This document shows positions 25,994 to 33,698 of a DNA stretch of 64,000 bases, in pieces. The position numbers were made by a program, and so were the translations under genes. The notes under the pieces were generated by a model. It worked only from the letters and a program-made list of their open reading frames with translations, was not told the DNA's origin and did not search any database. Numbering within the stretch: the first letter of the stretch is position 1; every line of letters starts with the position of its first letter. The stretch comes from Nostoc parmelioides FACHB-3921. GTDB taxonomy: Bacteria; Cyanobacteriota; Cyanobacteriia; Cyanobacteriales; Nostocaceae. The stretch lies in contig NZ_JACJQL010000004.1 of assembly GCF_014696625.1 (NCBI RefSeq), positions 1 through 64,000 of the forward strand, read 5' to 3'.

Positions 25994-26425
25994 ATGAAAC
26001 TAGAGATTTTAGCGACAACAGCACTACTAAGTACGATGGCTCTAACTGCTCCAGTCCAAGCTGCAAACCCCCAACATATCCAACAATTATTAACTACTAA
26101 GAGTTGTCCGGGATGTAATCTAACAGGAGCAAACTTACAGCAAGCTCACTTAATTGGTGCTGACTTAAGAAATGCTAATTTAGCAGGAGCTAACCTCAAA
26201 AGTGCTAACCTAGAAGGCGCTGATTTAACTGGTGCGAACCTCAAAGGAGCTAATTTAAGTCAAGTTTTTGCTAGCGATGCTAGTTTCAGTGCTACTAATT
26301 TGGCAGGAGTTAAACTCATCAACGCCGAACTCTACAATGCTGATTTAGAAGGCGCTATTCTGGCCAATGCTGATTTAAGAGGAGCTATCTTATACGGTGC
26401 ATTATACGGTGGCTATTCTAGGTGA
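25994..26425 (+). CDS. Exported pentapeptide-repeat protein with a CPGC motif
   Basis: About 143 residues from ATG 25994, which has GAGG seven bases upstream (a GTG at 25985 would add three residues). The signal peptide is MKLEILATTALLSTMALTAP, cleaved near VQA. The mature protein starts with a short helical stretch and SCPGCNLTGANLQ, then about 15 A(N/D)LXX pentapeptides forming a right-handed quadrilateral beta helix (LIGADLRNANLAGANLKSAN and onward). Pentapeptide proteins are unusually numerous in cyanobacteria; functions are mostly unknown. The CxxC at the edge of the helix suggests a disulfide cap or metal site. Confidence 0.88.
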   Translation: MKLEILATTALLSTMALTAPVQAANPQHIQQLLTTKSCPGCNLTGANLQQAHLIGADLRNANLAGANLKSANLEGADLTGANLKGANLSQVFASDASFSATNLAGVKLINAELYNADLEGAILANADLRGAILYGALYGGYSR

Positions 26426-26575
26426 AGCGAGAAAATCATGACTTTAATCACACCTGCATTCGTGACTTTTGTCCTATTTAGCCATACAACTCTAGTTTTA
26501 AGATTAACAATGGCTTGGCTTTAGCAGGCCACAAATAATTTTCTGGAAATTTTATTCACGGAGCATAAATTTACT

Positions 26576-26953
26576 ATGGCCTTCCGTCTTCCCGTAATAG
26601 CTACTGCTTTTATGGTTACCAGCATCAGTATTGGTACAATGTTGAGTGTTGCTCCCCCCGCCTCAGCTCAACAAATCGTAACTTGTGAGAGTCGAAATAA
26701 TCGCAGGAACGTCTGTATTGCACCTTCAACAGGTAGAGTGAGGTTAGTTAGGCAGTTGTCTAATGCTAGCTGTAGAGGAAATTGGGGTCAGAACAGAAAT
26801 CGTATTTGGGTGAGAAACGGTTGTCGAGCCGAGTTCTCAGTTGCTAATTCTAGATACGGCAGAGGCGGTAGGTATGATAGAGACAGCAGATACAACAGAG
26901 ACAGAGACAGAGATAGCAGATACAACAGAGACGATAGGTATAACAGATGGTAG
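26576..26953 (+). CDS. Exported DUF3011-type protein with an Arg/Asp/Tyr repeat tail
   Basis: A 125-residue protein with a signal peptide cleaved near ASA-QQ (residues 1-32). The mature domain has paired Cys and RQLS/GCRAEF elements (VTCESRNNRRNVC, VRLVRQLSNASC, then IWVRNGCRAEF) that match the DUF3011 pattern, probably with two disulfides. From about residue 93 the tail is a repeat of RYDRDSRYNRDRD-like units, encoded by a near-tandem AGATACAACAGAGACAGAGA tract. A bidirectional terminator lies 115 bases downstream. Function is unknown. Confidence 0.85.
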   Translation: MAFRLPVIATAFMVTSISIGTMLSVAPPASAQQIVTCESRNNRRNVCIAPSTGRVRLVRQLSNASCRGNWGQNRNRIWVRNGCRAEFSVANSRYGRGGRYDRDSRYNRDRDRDSRYNRDDRYNRW

Positions 26954-27067
26954 CTCTAGTAGTTCACTAATCACACTATGAGAGGTCATAGATATCCTAC
27001 TTTTTTGAAAAGTCGGGGATATGAACACCCGCAATCTGTCAAAATCAACTGGGTAGAAAGATTACCT

Positions 27068-27108
27068 AAAATTAACGTGCGCCTCTGTTAGAGACTCACG
27101 TTAATTTT
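27068..27108. terminator. Bidirectional intrinsic terminator
   Basis: AAAATTAACGTG at 27068-27079 is perfectly complementary to CACGTTAATTTT at 27097-27108. The A/T ends give T-tracts on both strands. It lies between the convergent DUF3011 gene (plus) and the RelE-like pair (minus). Confidence 0.8.
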
Positions 27109-27166
27109 ATTAGCGGTTTACCAATTACCACCCTCTAAAAATAATTTATCGAATTAAATATAATAA

Positions 27167-27499
27167 CTAGTCATACCTATGTTTTTTTGATTTTATTACT
27201 TCAATAACATCATCATGACGTTGACCATCGATAATATCTTTTAAATGAATTTTACCCTCAATATACTGAAGATGCAGTCGCCATCCTGATAATTTATCAA
27301 TATCAGCACGATATATTGCCTGTTTTATACCTTTGACTTTACGGAGTCTAGTTTTGGGAAAAGTTCTAGTTCGATGACATTCATGATCTTCTAGTTCTGC
27401 CAAAGCTTCTAGAAAATCAATTTTTAGATGATCAGGTAAGATATCCATAGCCTCATGAATGACACCATGCTCATCTAAAAGTGGCTTAATCCGTGACAT
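27167..27499 (-). CDS. RelE/HigB-like protein, second gene of a coupled pair
   Basis: A 110-residue basic protein. The C-terminal half (KGIKQAIYRADIDKLSGWRL, then HLQYIEGKIHLKDIIDGQRH) has the strand pattern of RelE/HigB toxins: a conserved Arg region, G-W-R-L, and an acidic/basic DVIEVIKSKKHRY end. Its ATG shares one base with the stop of the upstream gene (TGATG), indicating translational coupling. No classical antitoxin is next to it. It might be a toxin, a toxin-derived antitoxin, or another RNA-binding protein. Confidence 0.65.
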   Translation of the reverse strand: MSRIKPLLDEHGVIHEAMDILPDHLKIDFLEALAELEDHECHRTRTFPKTRLRKVKGIKQAIYRADIDKLSGWRLHLQYIEGKIHLKDIIDGQRHDDVIEVIKSKKHRYD

Positions 27500-27885
27500 C
27501 AGTTAGAGTGAACCTCAAGTTCTTGATTTTTCATACTGAAATCGTGATAGAGAGATTCAGCTATTGAATTGTAAGCTTTTGAAGCGTCTTCAGTATGGAC
27601 TACTCTAAATAACGTTATTACCGTCACGTCAAAAATTGGATCGTCGTCAATAGTAATTATTAATCTGACATCTTTGTCGATAATCAAAGCGTAAAGAGAA
27701 GATTCATAATCTGCATCAAGCTTGATATCTTTTAATCTAAAAGCTTGATTTTCCAATAACTTTTTATTTTTTGATAACAACTCAACGTAGCGATTGAGCT
27801 TTTTAATTATTTTAAATTTTTCTTTATTATTAAACTTGTTTAAATCGTGTTCAAATTCTTTTGTGGACTCAATAAGTATTTCCAT
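27499..27885 (-). CDS. RelE-like protein, first gene of a coupled pair
   Basis: A 128-residue protein. EHDLNKFNNKEKFKIIKKLN, then FRLKDIKLDADYESSLYALI, followed by VRLIITIDDDPIFDVTVITL and LFRVVHTEDASKAYNSIAES, give the helix-helix-strand order and the final F-R-V-x-H of RelE/ParE-type toxins. It is AT-rich compared with neighbours, which suggests later acquisition. The downstream gene overlaps by one base and is also RelE-like, so this is an unusual toxin-like/toxin-like arrangement. A DNA-binding domain is not evident in either. Confidence 0.65.
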   Translation of the reverse strand: MEILIESTKEFEHDLNKFNNKEKFKIIKKLNRYVELLSKNKKLLENQAFRLKDIKLDADYESSLYALIIDKDVRLIITIDDDPIFDVTVITLFRVVHTEDASKAYNSIAESLYHDFSMKNQELEVHSN

Positions 27886-28233
27886 TTAACTGATTCCAGA
27901 CCTGAAACACTAAACTAACTTCAAATTTAACCCATAACTATAAAAAATTGAGTATTCCCAAGATATTTATCGGGAAAATCAATGATATGGATAGAATTAA
28001 GCTATGGCGCTTTTAAATTGCATAGTTGCTTGTATGTTTTGTTAACGGCTGACGGTTGACAGCTAACAATTAACAGTCAACACGAAAAAATTTGCAGTTT
28101 AAAGCAAGAGGAGCTTATAACTATCTATTATTCACTACGTTAAGTATACCTGCATAAAAACAGCGATCGCCCTCAGAAATTAGCATACATAAAGTTGTAG
28201 TGAGGATAAGTTGTATTTAACACCACATTTCTT
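27886..28233. other. Divergent spacer containing R2 copy 3
   Basis: Contains the R2 repeat (27996-28119) and one HIP1 octamer near 28163; no gene is seen. Confidence 0.5.
27996..28119. repeat. R2 MITE-like repeat, copy 3
   Basis: Starts ATTAAGCTATGGCGCTTTTA, passes through CTTGTATGTTTTGTTAACGG and the TGACGGTTGACAGCTAAC core, and ends with GAGCTTAT. It is homologous to 18861-18970 and to the reverse complement of 859-989. Confidence 0.7.
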
Positions 28234-29646
28234 ATGCCAAATACAGGATTTTCCCCTTTATTCATACTGATATTAGGACTTACTCTGACTCAAACTATCG
28301 GCTGTACAAATAATCCAGATGATTCCGCCGTCGCCCAAACTTCAACGAAGCCAGAACCTCAAATTGTTGTACAACCAGGAGAAATTAGGGCTTTACCAGG
28401 AAAGTTAGATAACATCCCTGTATTTAACAGTAATAGCCCAGAGTGGGTAAAAACTGAGGGAATTTTGCTGTCTACTTTCCCCACCAATGGTAAAAAAACA
28501 CCAGCAGCACACCTCAATTTTCCGTTTCAGGGACGGTTTGATTTATTCGCTCACCATTACACCCACACACCTAAGGATTTACAAACGCTTTACTTGGGGG
28601 TCATTGTCAATAATCCTAGTAAAAAACCTGTGACAGTAGATGTCTTGCAAGCAGCCAGTTATCTCATGCAGGATGCACCCTTTGTCACCTTACCCCCCTA
28701 CATAGAAAACAACGATGGTAAAGCCTACTCAGGGCCAGGGGCTAGGGCTGTTGCTGATGTGCTGCGGGGTGTGAGACAGGCTGATTTTCCTGCTAAGTTG
28801 GTGATTCCCCCTGGACAAAGCCGGATGTTGCTGAATCATCCTATTCCTGTGCGGAATTTGGCAAAGCCTGTCAATGGTCGGTCAAGTTTTTTGCGGTTAC
28901 GGAGCAGTGATAAAATTTATACAGCAAGCTTGGCAATGTTTGCTAAAAAAAATACTGATGGTTCTGACCGTGCGCCTACTATGGCTGAATGGCAGGCTTT
29001 ACTCAATAATGGTAACTTTGCTGGGCCACGGGATAAAACGCCTACCCCACCCAATGCTACCAGTGGGGCGTTGATTTATGGGCGCGTGGCTGGTGTTTCT
29101 CAAGGTTCCCAATGGCAAGCTATTCTCACTGATAATCCCCAGGCAACAACTCTCACTATACCTCAAGTCGGCAAAGCTATTTCTTATCCTATAGTGACTC
29201 TGCGTGGTGGTCGATTAGGTACAGGACAAAGCCAAACGGCTAAGATGCTGGTGCGTTATCCTGATACAGCTTATGAAGCGCATGGTAATTACGGTGTGGA
29301 ATATAACCTCAACTTACCCTTGAAAAATAATACTAACCAAACCCAAAAGGTGACTGTGACTTTAGCAACACCTTTAAAGGAAGATAAGTTATCTCAAGGT
29401 GGTGTAAGCTTTCGTAAACCTTCCCTAGATTTTCCCTTTTTCCGAGGTACAGTCAGGCTACGTTACTTTGATGACCAGGGAAAACAAAAGACGCGTTACG
29501 TACATTTGTGGCATAGAACCGGACAGGTTTTAGAACCATTAGTACAGTTTGTTATGCCGCCATCAAGTAGACGCAATGTGCAGGTAGATGTAATTTATCC
29601 ACCAGATTCCACACCACCCCAGGTTTTGACTGTGAGAACTTTGTAA
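28234..29646 (+). CDS. Exported DUF3370-type protein, probable lipoprotein
   Basis: A 470-residue protein. An N-terminal hydrophobic segment (PLFILILGLTLTQTIGC) ends in a Cys at about residue 24 with Gly before it, a plausible but non-canonical lipobox. The mature part, with PGEIRALPGKLDNIPVFNSN and later FDLFAHHYTHTPKDLQTLYL, matches my memory of DUF3370, a cyanobacterial family of unknown function. The sequence is rich in beta-strand patterns and probably sits in the periplasm or outer membrane. Upstream is an R2 repeat; downstream a GCGTAGG...CCTACGC palindrome at 29689-29707 may stop transcription. Confidence 0.8.
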   Translation: MPNTGFSPLFILILGLTLTQTIGCTNNPDDSAVAQTSTKPEPQIVVQPGEIRALPGKLDNIPVFNSNSPEWVKTEGILLSTFPTNGKKTPAAHLNFPFQGRFDLFAHHYTHTPKDLQTLYLGVIVNNPSKKPVTVDVLQAASYLMQDAPFVTLPPYIENNDGKAYSGPGARAVADVLRGVRQADFPAKLVIPPGQSRMLLNHPIPVRNLAKPVNGRSSFLRLRSSDKIYTASLAMFAKKNTDGSDRAPTMAEWQALLNNGNFAGPRDKTPTPPNATSGALIYGRVAGVSQGSQWQAILTDNPQATTLTIPQVGKAISYPIVTLRGGRLGTGQSQTAKMLVRYPDTAYEAHGNYGVEYNLNLPLKNNTNQTQKVTVTLATPLKEDKLSQGGVSFRKPSLDFPFFRGTVRLRYFDDQGKQKTRYVHLWHRTGQVLEPLVQFVMPPSSRRNVQVDVIYPPDSTPPQVLTVRTL

Positions 29647-29713
29647 ATTAATAATTAGCGATCGCTCGATCTAGATAAAATATGACAAGCGTAGGCTAGG
29701 CCTACGCGCAAAC

Positions 29714-30019
29714 TTACTTACCTCCGTAGAAAAAGGCAATGTCTTTTTCTTTCAGGGGTGCAAAGCCTGCTTCTATGAGCAATTGATCAAGTTCTGCTTG
29801 AGGAATATGTTTTGCGCCAATACGGATGATGCGCGATCGCATAGTATTAGATACACCACTACGCTGTCTATTTGCTTCCAAGGCCATGACTTTGTGATAT
29901 AGTTCCAGCTTCACAGAGGGAATAGGTGTACCATCAAAATCGATACCTTTAGCGATCGCTTCATCAATAGCATCAGCACCTTTCGTATCAGAATTGGCTA
30001 CGTTGGTTTCAGCAGTCAT
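29714..30019 (-). CDS. Conserved hypothetical protein, 101 residues
   Basis: A soluble, helical, 101-residue protein that ends in EAGFAPLKEKDIAFFYGGK. The middle (KLELYHKVMALEANRQRSGV, then SNTMRSRIIRIGAKHIPQ) has a helix-turn-helix-like spacing, but I cannot confirm DNA binding. No signal peptide or transmembrane segment. I do not recognise the family. It stands alone, and the spacer upstream carries a heptamer repeat. Confidence 0.65.
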   Translation of the reverse strand: MTAETNVANSDTKGADAIDEAIAKGIDFDGTPIPSVKLELYHKVMALEANRQRSGVSNTMRSRIIRIGAKHIPQAELDQLLIEAGFAPLKEKDIAFFYGGK

Positions 30020-30074
30020 GATAATTTTTTCTAATTTTATAGGTATATCTTACCAGTCAAGTCGCTTCGCTCCA

Positions 30075-30102
30075 ATTCAAAATTCAAAATTCAAAATTCA
30101 AA
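30075..30102 (+). repeat. Heptamer tandem repeat (ATTCAAA, four units)
   Basis: Four exact ATTCAAA units in tandem, an STRR-type sequence 56 bases upstream of the start of the 29714-30019 gene. Confidence 0.85.
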
Positions 30103-30270
30103 ATAAAGACAGGACGAGAGTTTGAGGCTGTATATCTATCGCATTCTTTTTTCAAATTGCTATTATTTTTCGCGTTCTTTAAGTAATAAGTAATGGCCAT
30201 TTACTCATTACTTATTTAATTTGGTTCACCGATGATGACACCAACACTGTATGAATAAAAAATAGGTAAA

Positions 30271-32304
30271 TCAATTACCAATACGCCAAATTCTCATAGT
30301 GTTATCTTCACTACCACTAACTAGGTTTGTGCCGTCGGGAGTAAAAGCTACAGATGTCACAGTATTTTCATGTCCTTCTAGGGTGCGAATTTCCTCACCA
30401 GTTTCCAAATTCCACAACTTGATAGTCTGGTCGCGGCTGGCGCTGGCGAGGATGTTACCATCTGGACTAAAGGCAATTGATGTAATTGTTTCCGTACTAC
30501 CTTTTAATGTACGGACTCTAGTACCTGCGCCTACCTTCCAAATTTTAATCGTGCGATCGCGGCTGGCACTAGCAAGAGTGTTACCATCGGGGTTAAAAGC
30601 AATTGATGTAACTGTTTCGCCATTTCCCGCCAGTGTGTGAGTTAAAGTTCCAGTTTCTAAGTTCCAAATTTTCACAGTTTTATCAAAACTGCCACTAGCA
30701 ATATTCACACCATCGGGACTAATAGCAACGGAACGCACCCAAAATGTATGTCCGGTGAGGGTATTAATCAATCTTCCTGTATTTAAATTCCAGACTTTAA
30801 CGGTGTTATCATCACTACCACTAACTAAGGTTTTGCCATTGGGACTGATGGCGAGGGTATGAACTGCATCGCTATGTCCTGTTATGGTGCGAATTACTTG
30901 CCCAGTTTTCAAATTCCAGATTTTGATAGTGTTATCGTCACTACCACTAACTAAAGTTTTCCCATCTGGGCTAAAAACTACAGCATTCACTTTTCGGGAG
31001 TGTCCGTTCAAGGTAGAAATATCTTCACCTGTAGCTAACTGCCAAATTTTAATGGTGCGATCGCTACCACAGCTAGCTATGATTTGACCATTAGGACTAA
31101 TAGCGAGGGAAACAAACGCGTTTTCGTCACTGGGAAGAGTGTTAGCCAGAGAAATAGTTCTCAAAGTTGTTTTGTGGGGCTGTGCTAAAACCACTTCACC
31201 AGCCTTATTCTGAGTTAATCTGGCGGATAAACTGCTGTAAATCCGTAGATATTGGCTAAACCAAGATTCGCTAAAACCAAATAGCAAAACTAAAGCACTA
31301 AGCAAGACTACACTTCTTAGTAGGGAATATTTCTTGGGTGACTTAGATAAATATGTCGTCTGAGGTACAGGGATTTTTCCAGAAGTCTGGCCGGCGGCTG
31401 GTAAAGCGAGGGGCTGTTTGGGAGTGATATCTTTAATAACTTCATCAGCCGATGTGTAGCGGTGCTTGAGGTCTTTTTGCAGCAGCTTGTCCAGCACAAA
31501 ATCTAATTCAGGCGTTAAGGGACTGCGTAAATATTGCCGCCAATTGGACACCCAGCTATAACCGTGTTCCATCCACAATTGGAATGGCGAAACACTAGTT
31601 ATGAGGTGAAAGCAGGTAGCCCCCAAGGCAAACAAATCACTAGCAGCATAAGCCTTACCATCCCGAATTTGTTCTAGTGGTGAGTAACCATGTGAGCCAA
31701 TGGATGTGCCAAAATTCTGTACTTTGGCGGTTAATTGTTTAGATGAACCAAAGTCAATGAGATTTAATCGCCCATCGGTGCGACACCGGATAATATTTTC
31801 CGGTTTGATATCTCGATGAATCACACCGCGATCGTGGATAAACTTAAGAACAGGAAGTAAATCTAGCAAAATTGCTTGAATTTCTCCTGGTCGATAATTC
31901 TTACGCTGCTGCAACTCTTTGAGGAGATTTTGCCCATTAATAAACTGCTGCACCAAATATAGGCAGTTATCTTGCTCAAAATAAGCCATCAAGGTGGGAA
32001 TTTGGGGGTGTTCGCCAAGTTCTTGTAAGCGCTTGGCTTCCTCAGCAAATAACTCCACAGCTTTTTTTTGCGACCAAGTACCTTGAAATTTCGGTGCTAG
32101 TTGCTTAATAACACAAGGTTCATTTAATTTATCTTTATCTTCTGATAAATAAGTTCTGCCAAATCCCCCCTCATCAGAAAGTACTCGAACAACACGAAAA
32201 CGATTCCTCAAAAGCGGTACTAAGGTAGTACCACAACTTTGACACGACTTTTTTCCATCAGGATTTAATGGATTTAGGCAATCTGGATTTAAGCAGCAGA
32301 TCAT
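30271..32304 (-). CDS. Ser/Thr protein kinase with zinc ribbon and seven WD40 repeats
   Basis: A 677-residue protein. The N-terminal zinc-ribbon-like segment (CCLNPDCLNP, then SCQSCGTTL) has four or more Cys. The Hanks kinase domain follows (about 33-300): glycine loop DEGGFGRTYL, VAIK-type Lys in CVIKQL, catalytic loop VIHRDIKPENII, DFG in LIDFGSSKQL and a TSIGSHGYSPLEQ activation segment. A transmembrane helix (VVLLSALVLLFGF) comes next, then seven WD40 repeats, each ending D-N-T-I-K-I-W or similar. Topology predicts a cytoplasmic kinase and an extracytoplasmic propeller. The substrate is unknown. An internal palindrome at about 30184-30215 downstream may be the terminator. Confidence 0.95.
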   Translation of the reverse strand: MICCLNPDCLNPLNPDGKKSCQSCGTTLVPLLRNRFRVVRVLSDEGGFGRTYLSEDKDKLNEPCVIKQLAPKFQGTWSQKKAVELFAEEAKRLQELGEHPQIPTLMAYFEQDNCLYLVQQFINGQNLLKELQQRKNYRPGEIQAILLDLLPVLKFIHDRGVIHRDIKPENIIRCRTDGRLNLIDFGSSKQLTAKVQNFGTSIGSHGYSPLEQIRDGKAYAASDLFALGATCFHLITSVSPFQLWMEHGYSWVSNWRQYLRSPLTPELDFVLDKLLQKDLKHRYTSADEVIKDITPKQPLALPAAGQTSGKIPVPQTTYLSKSPKKYSLLRSVVLLSALVLLFGFSESWFSQYLRIYSSLSARLTQNKAGEVVLAQPHKTTLRTISLANTLPSDENAFVSLAISPNGQIIASCGSDRTIKIWQLATGEDISTLNGHSRKVNAVVFSPDGKTLVSGSDDNTIKIWNLKTGQVIRTITGHSDAVHTLAISPNGKTLVSGSDDNTVKVWNLNTGRLINTLTGHTFWVRSVAISPDGVNIASGSFDKTVKIWNLETGTLTHTLAGNGETVTSIAFNPDGNTLASASRDRTIKIWKVGAGTRVRTLKGSTETITSIAFSPDGNILASASRDQTIKLWNLETGEEIRTLEGHENTVTSVAFTPDGTNLVSGSEDNTMRIWRIGN

Positions 32305-32626
32305 GTTCTGACAGGCGCGGCTGCATGAAAATGTATATGAACTTTGTCCCGAAATTCCCCTGGTGAAGAGTAGCTCTCACATACGTTTGGTAGACGACGC
32401 TGGCTGAGGAATTTGGGGCGCTTTTATATCGTAAATCCTGGTAAATGCTGAACAGTCTTGCTTTTTACAGCAAAACTCGGAGAGCTAGATAATTTATTAT
32501 TCTCCAGATTATAGAATATTCCGAATTGAATTGGGGATTGGGGATTGGGGACAAAAAAAGTAAAAAGTAAAAAGGTAAAAGATTTTTTCTTTTGACTTTG
32601 GCCTGGATTGGGGATTGGGGGAAGAA
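32305..32626. other. Intergenic region with R4 copy A
   Basis: Contains the upstream region of the WD40 kinase gene (minus) and repeat R4 copy A at 32531-32621, just beyond the stop of the MacB-type ATPase gene. No gene is seen. Confidence 0.55.
32531..32621 (-). repeat. R4 repeat, copy A (reverse)
   Basis: A (GGGGATTG)n block, a purine tract AAAAAGTAAAAAGGTAAAAG and a second GGGGATTG block. It is the reverse complement of 33509-33597 and 43387-43482. Ends 5 bases from the stop of the ABC ATPase gene. Confidence 0.85.
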
Positions 32627-33391
32627 CTAATGAATATTGACTTCTGTTAAATCAGCAGGTGTCATGTGGGAATGAACTACTTGACCGTCTTTAAACCATA
32701 CAATGCGTTTGGTTTGACGAGCAACTTCTGGTTCGTGTGTGACCATAACTACAGTAATTCCATCGCTATTTAATTCGGTAAAAATATCCAACACTTCTTG
32801 GGTAGTGCGCGAATCAAGTGCGCCTGTTGGTTCATCTGCTAAGAGGACAACGGGACGATTGACAATGGCACGGGCGATCGCTACTCTTTGTTGTTGTCCA
32901 CCAGATAATTGAGTAGGTTTGTTGTTGAGGCGTTTTTCTAAGCCTACACGAATCAAAGCTTCCGCCGCGCGATCGCGTCTTTCGTTGGGGTTGACATCGG
33001 CATACACCATCGGTAGCATAACGTTTTCTAAAGCCGATAGTTGGGGTAACAAATGGAATTGTTGAAATACAAACCCCAGTTTCCTGTTGCGGATATGCGC
33101 CAAATCTTTATCATTCATTTGCGCCACATCCAGACCATCTAAATAATAATGTCCTTCTGTAGGACGATCCAAACAGCCAATAATATTCATCGCTGTGGAT
33201 TTACCAGAACCTGAAGGCCCCATAATGGAACAATATTCACCCTCATTAATTACCAAATTCACCTCATTGAGGGCTTTAACTTCAGTTTCTCCACTACCAT
33301 AAATTTTAAAAATGCTTTCTAGGCGAATAATTGCTGACTGTGGTGCAGGATTAGGAACGAGGGAATCGGTAAGAGAAATTGTGTTTGACAT
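32627..33391 (-). CDS. ABC exporter ATPase (MacB/DevA-type)
   Basis: A 254-residue nucleotide-binding subunit of a MacB-class exporter: Walker A GPSGSGKST, Q-loop FVFQQFHLLPQL, signature [16 protein letters not shown], Walker [14 protein letters not shown] and His switch VVMVTHEPE. The GCLDRPT and [10 protein letters not shown] motifs place it in the LolD/MacB/DevA family, which pairs with a MacB/DevC permease and an HlyD/DevB adaptor. No permease is adjacent. It is about 64% identical by eye in key blocks to the ATPase at 44783-45457. It is bracketed by inverted copies of repeat R4, so it may have moved as a unit. It could energise the permease-adaptor pair at 47.3-50.0 kb. Confidence 0.93.
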   Translation of the reverse strand: MSNTISLTDSLVPNPAPQSAIIRLESIFKIYGSGETEVKALNEVNLVINEGEYCSIMGPSGSGKSTAMNIIGCLDRPTEGHYYLDGLDVAQMNDKDLAHIRNRKLGFVFQQFHLLPQLSALENVMLPMVYADVNPNERRDRAAEALIRVGLEKRLNNKPTQLSGGQQQRVAIARAIVNRPVVLLADEPTGALDSRTTQEVLDIFTELNSDGITVVMVTHEPEVARQTKRIVWFKDGQVVHSHMTPADLTEVNIH

Positions 33392-33698
33392 GGGTAATTG
33401 GTAATTAATATTTGGTCAATTAACTCTTCCTATTGGGAAGGGGTATTTATATGTGTAAGACTTTTATGTTAGCAATAATACTTTTCAAATAACCTCCACA
33501 AATTTCTCCCCAATCCCCAGTTCAAGGCAAAAGTCACAAGAAAAAATCTTTTACCTTTTTACTTTTTACTTTTTACTTTTTCCTCCCCAATCCCCAGCGT
33601 AACGTGTTTTCAGTTACAGTTATGCCGGATGCAATTAAGCCACAATGTTGATTAATCAATAGAAGTGCAGCCCTACCTATAAACGATGCTGCTGTCAC
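33392..33698. other. Divergent intergenic region with R4 copy B
   Basis: Spacer between the ABC ATPase (minus) and the TrkA-like gene (plus). R4 copy B occupies 33509-33597. No gene is seen. Confidence 0.55.
33509..33597 (+). repeat. R4 repeat, copy B (forward)
   Basis: CCCCAATCCCCAG, then AAGGCAAAAGTCACAAGAAA, a TTTTACCTTTTTACTTTTTA pyrimidine tract and a closing CCCCAATCCCCAG. It is inverted relative to copy A across the ABC ATPase gene. Confidence 0.85.
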
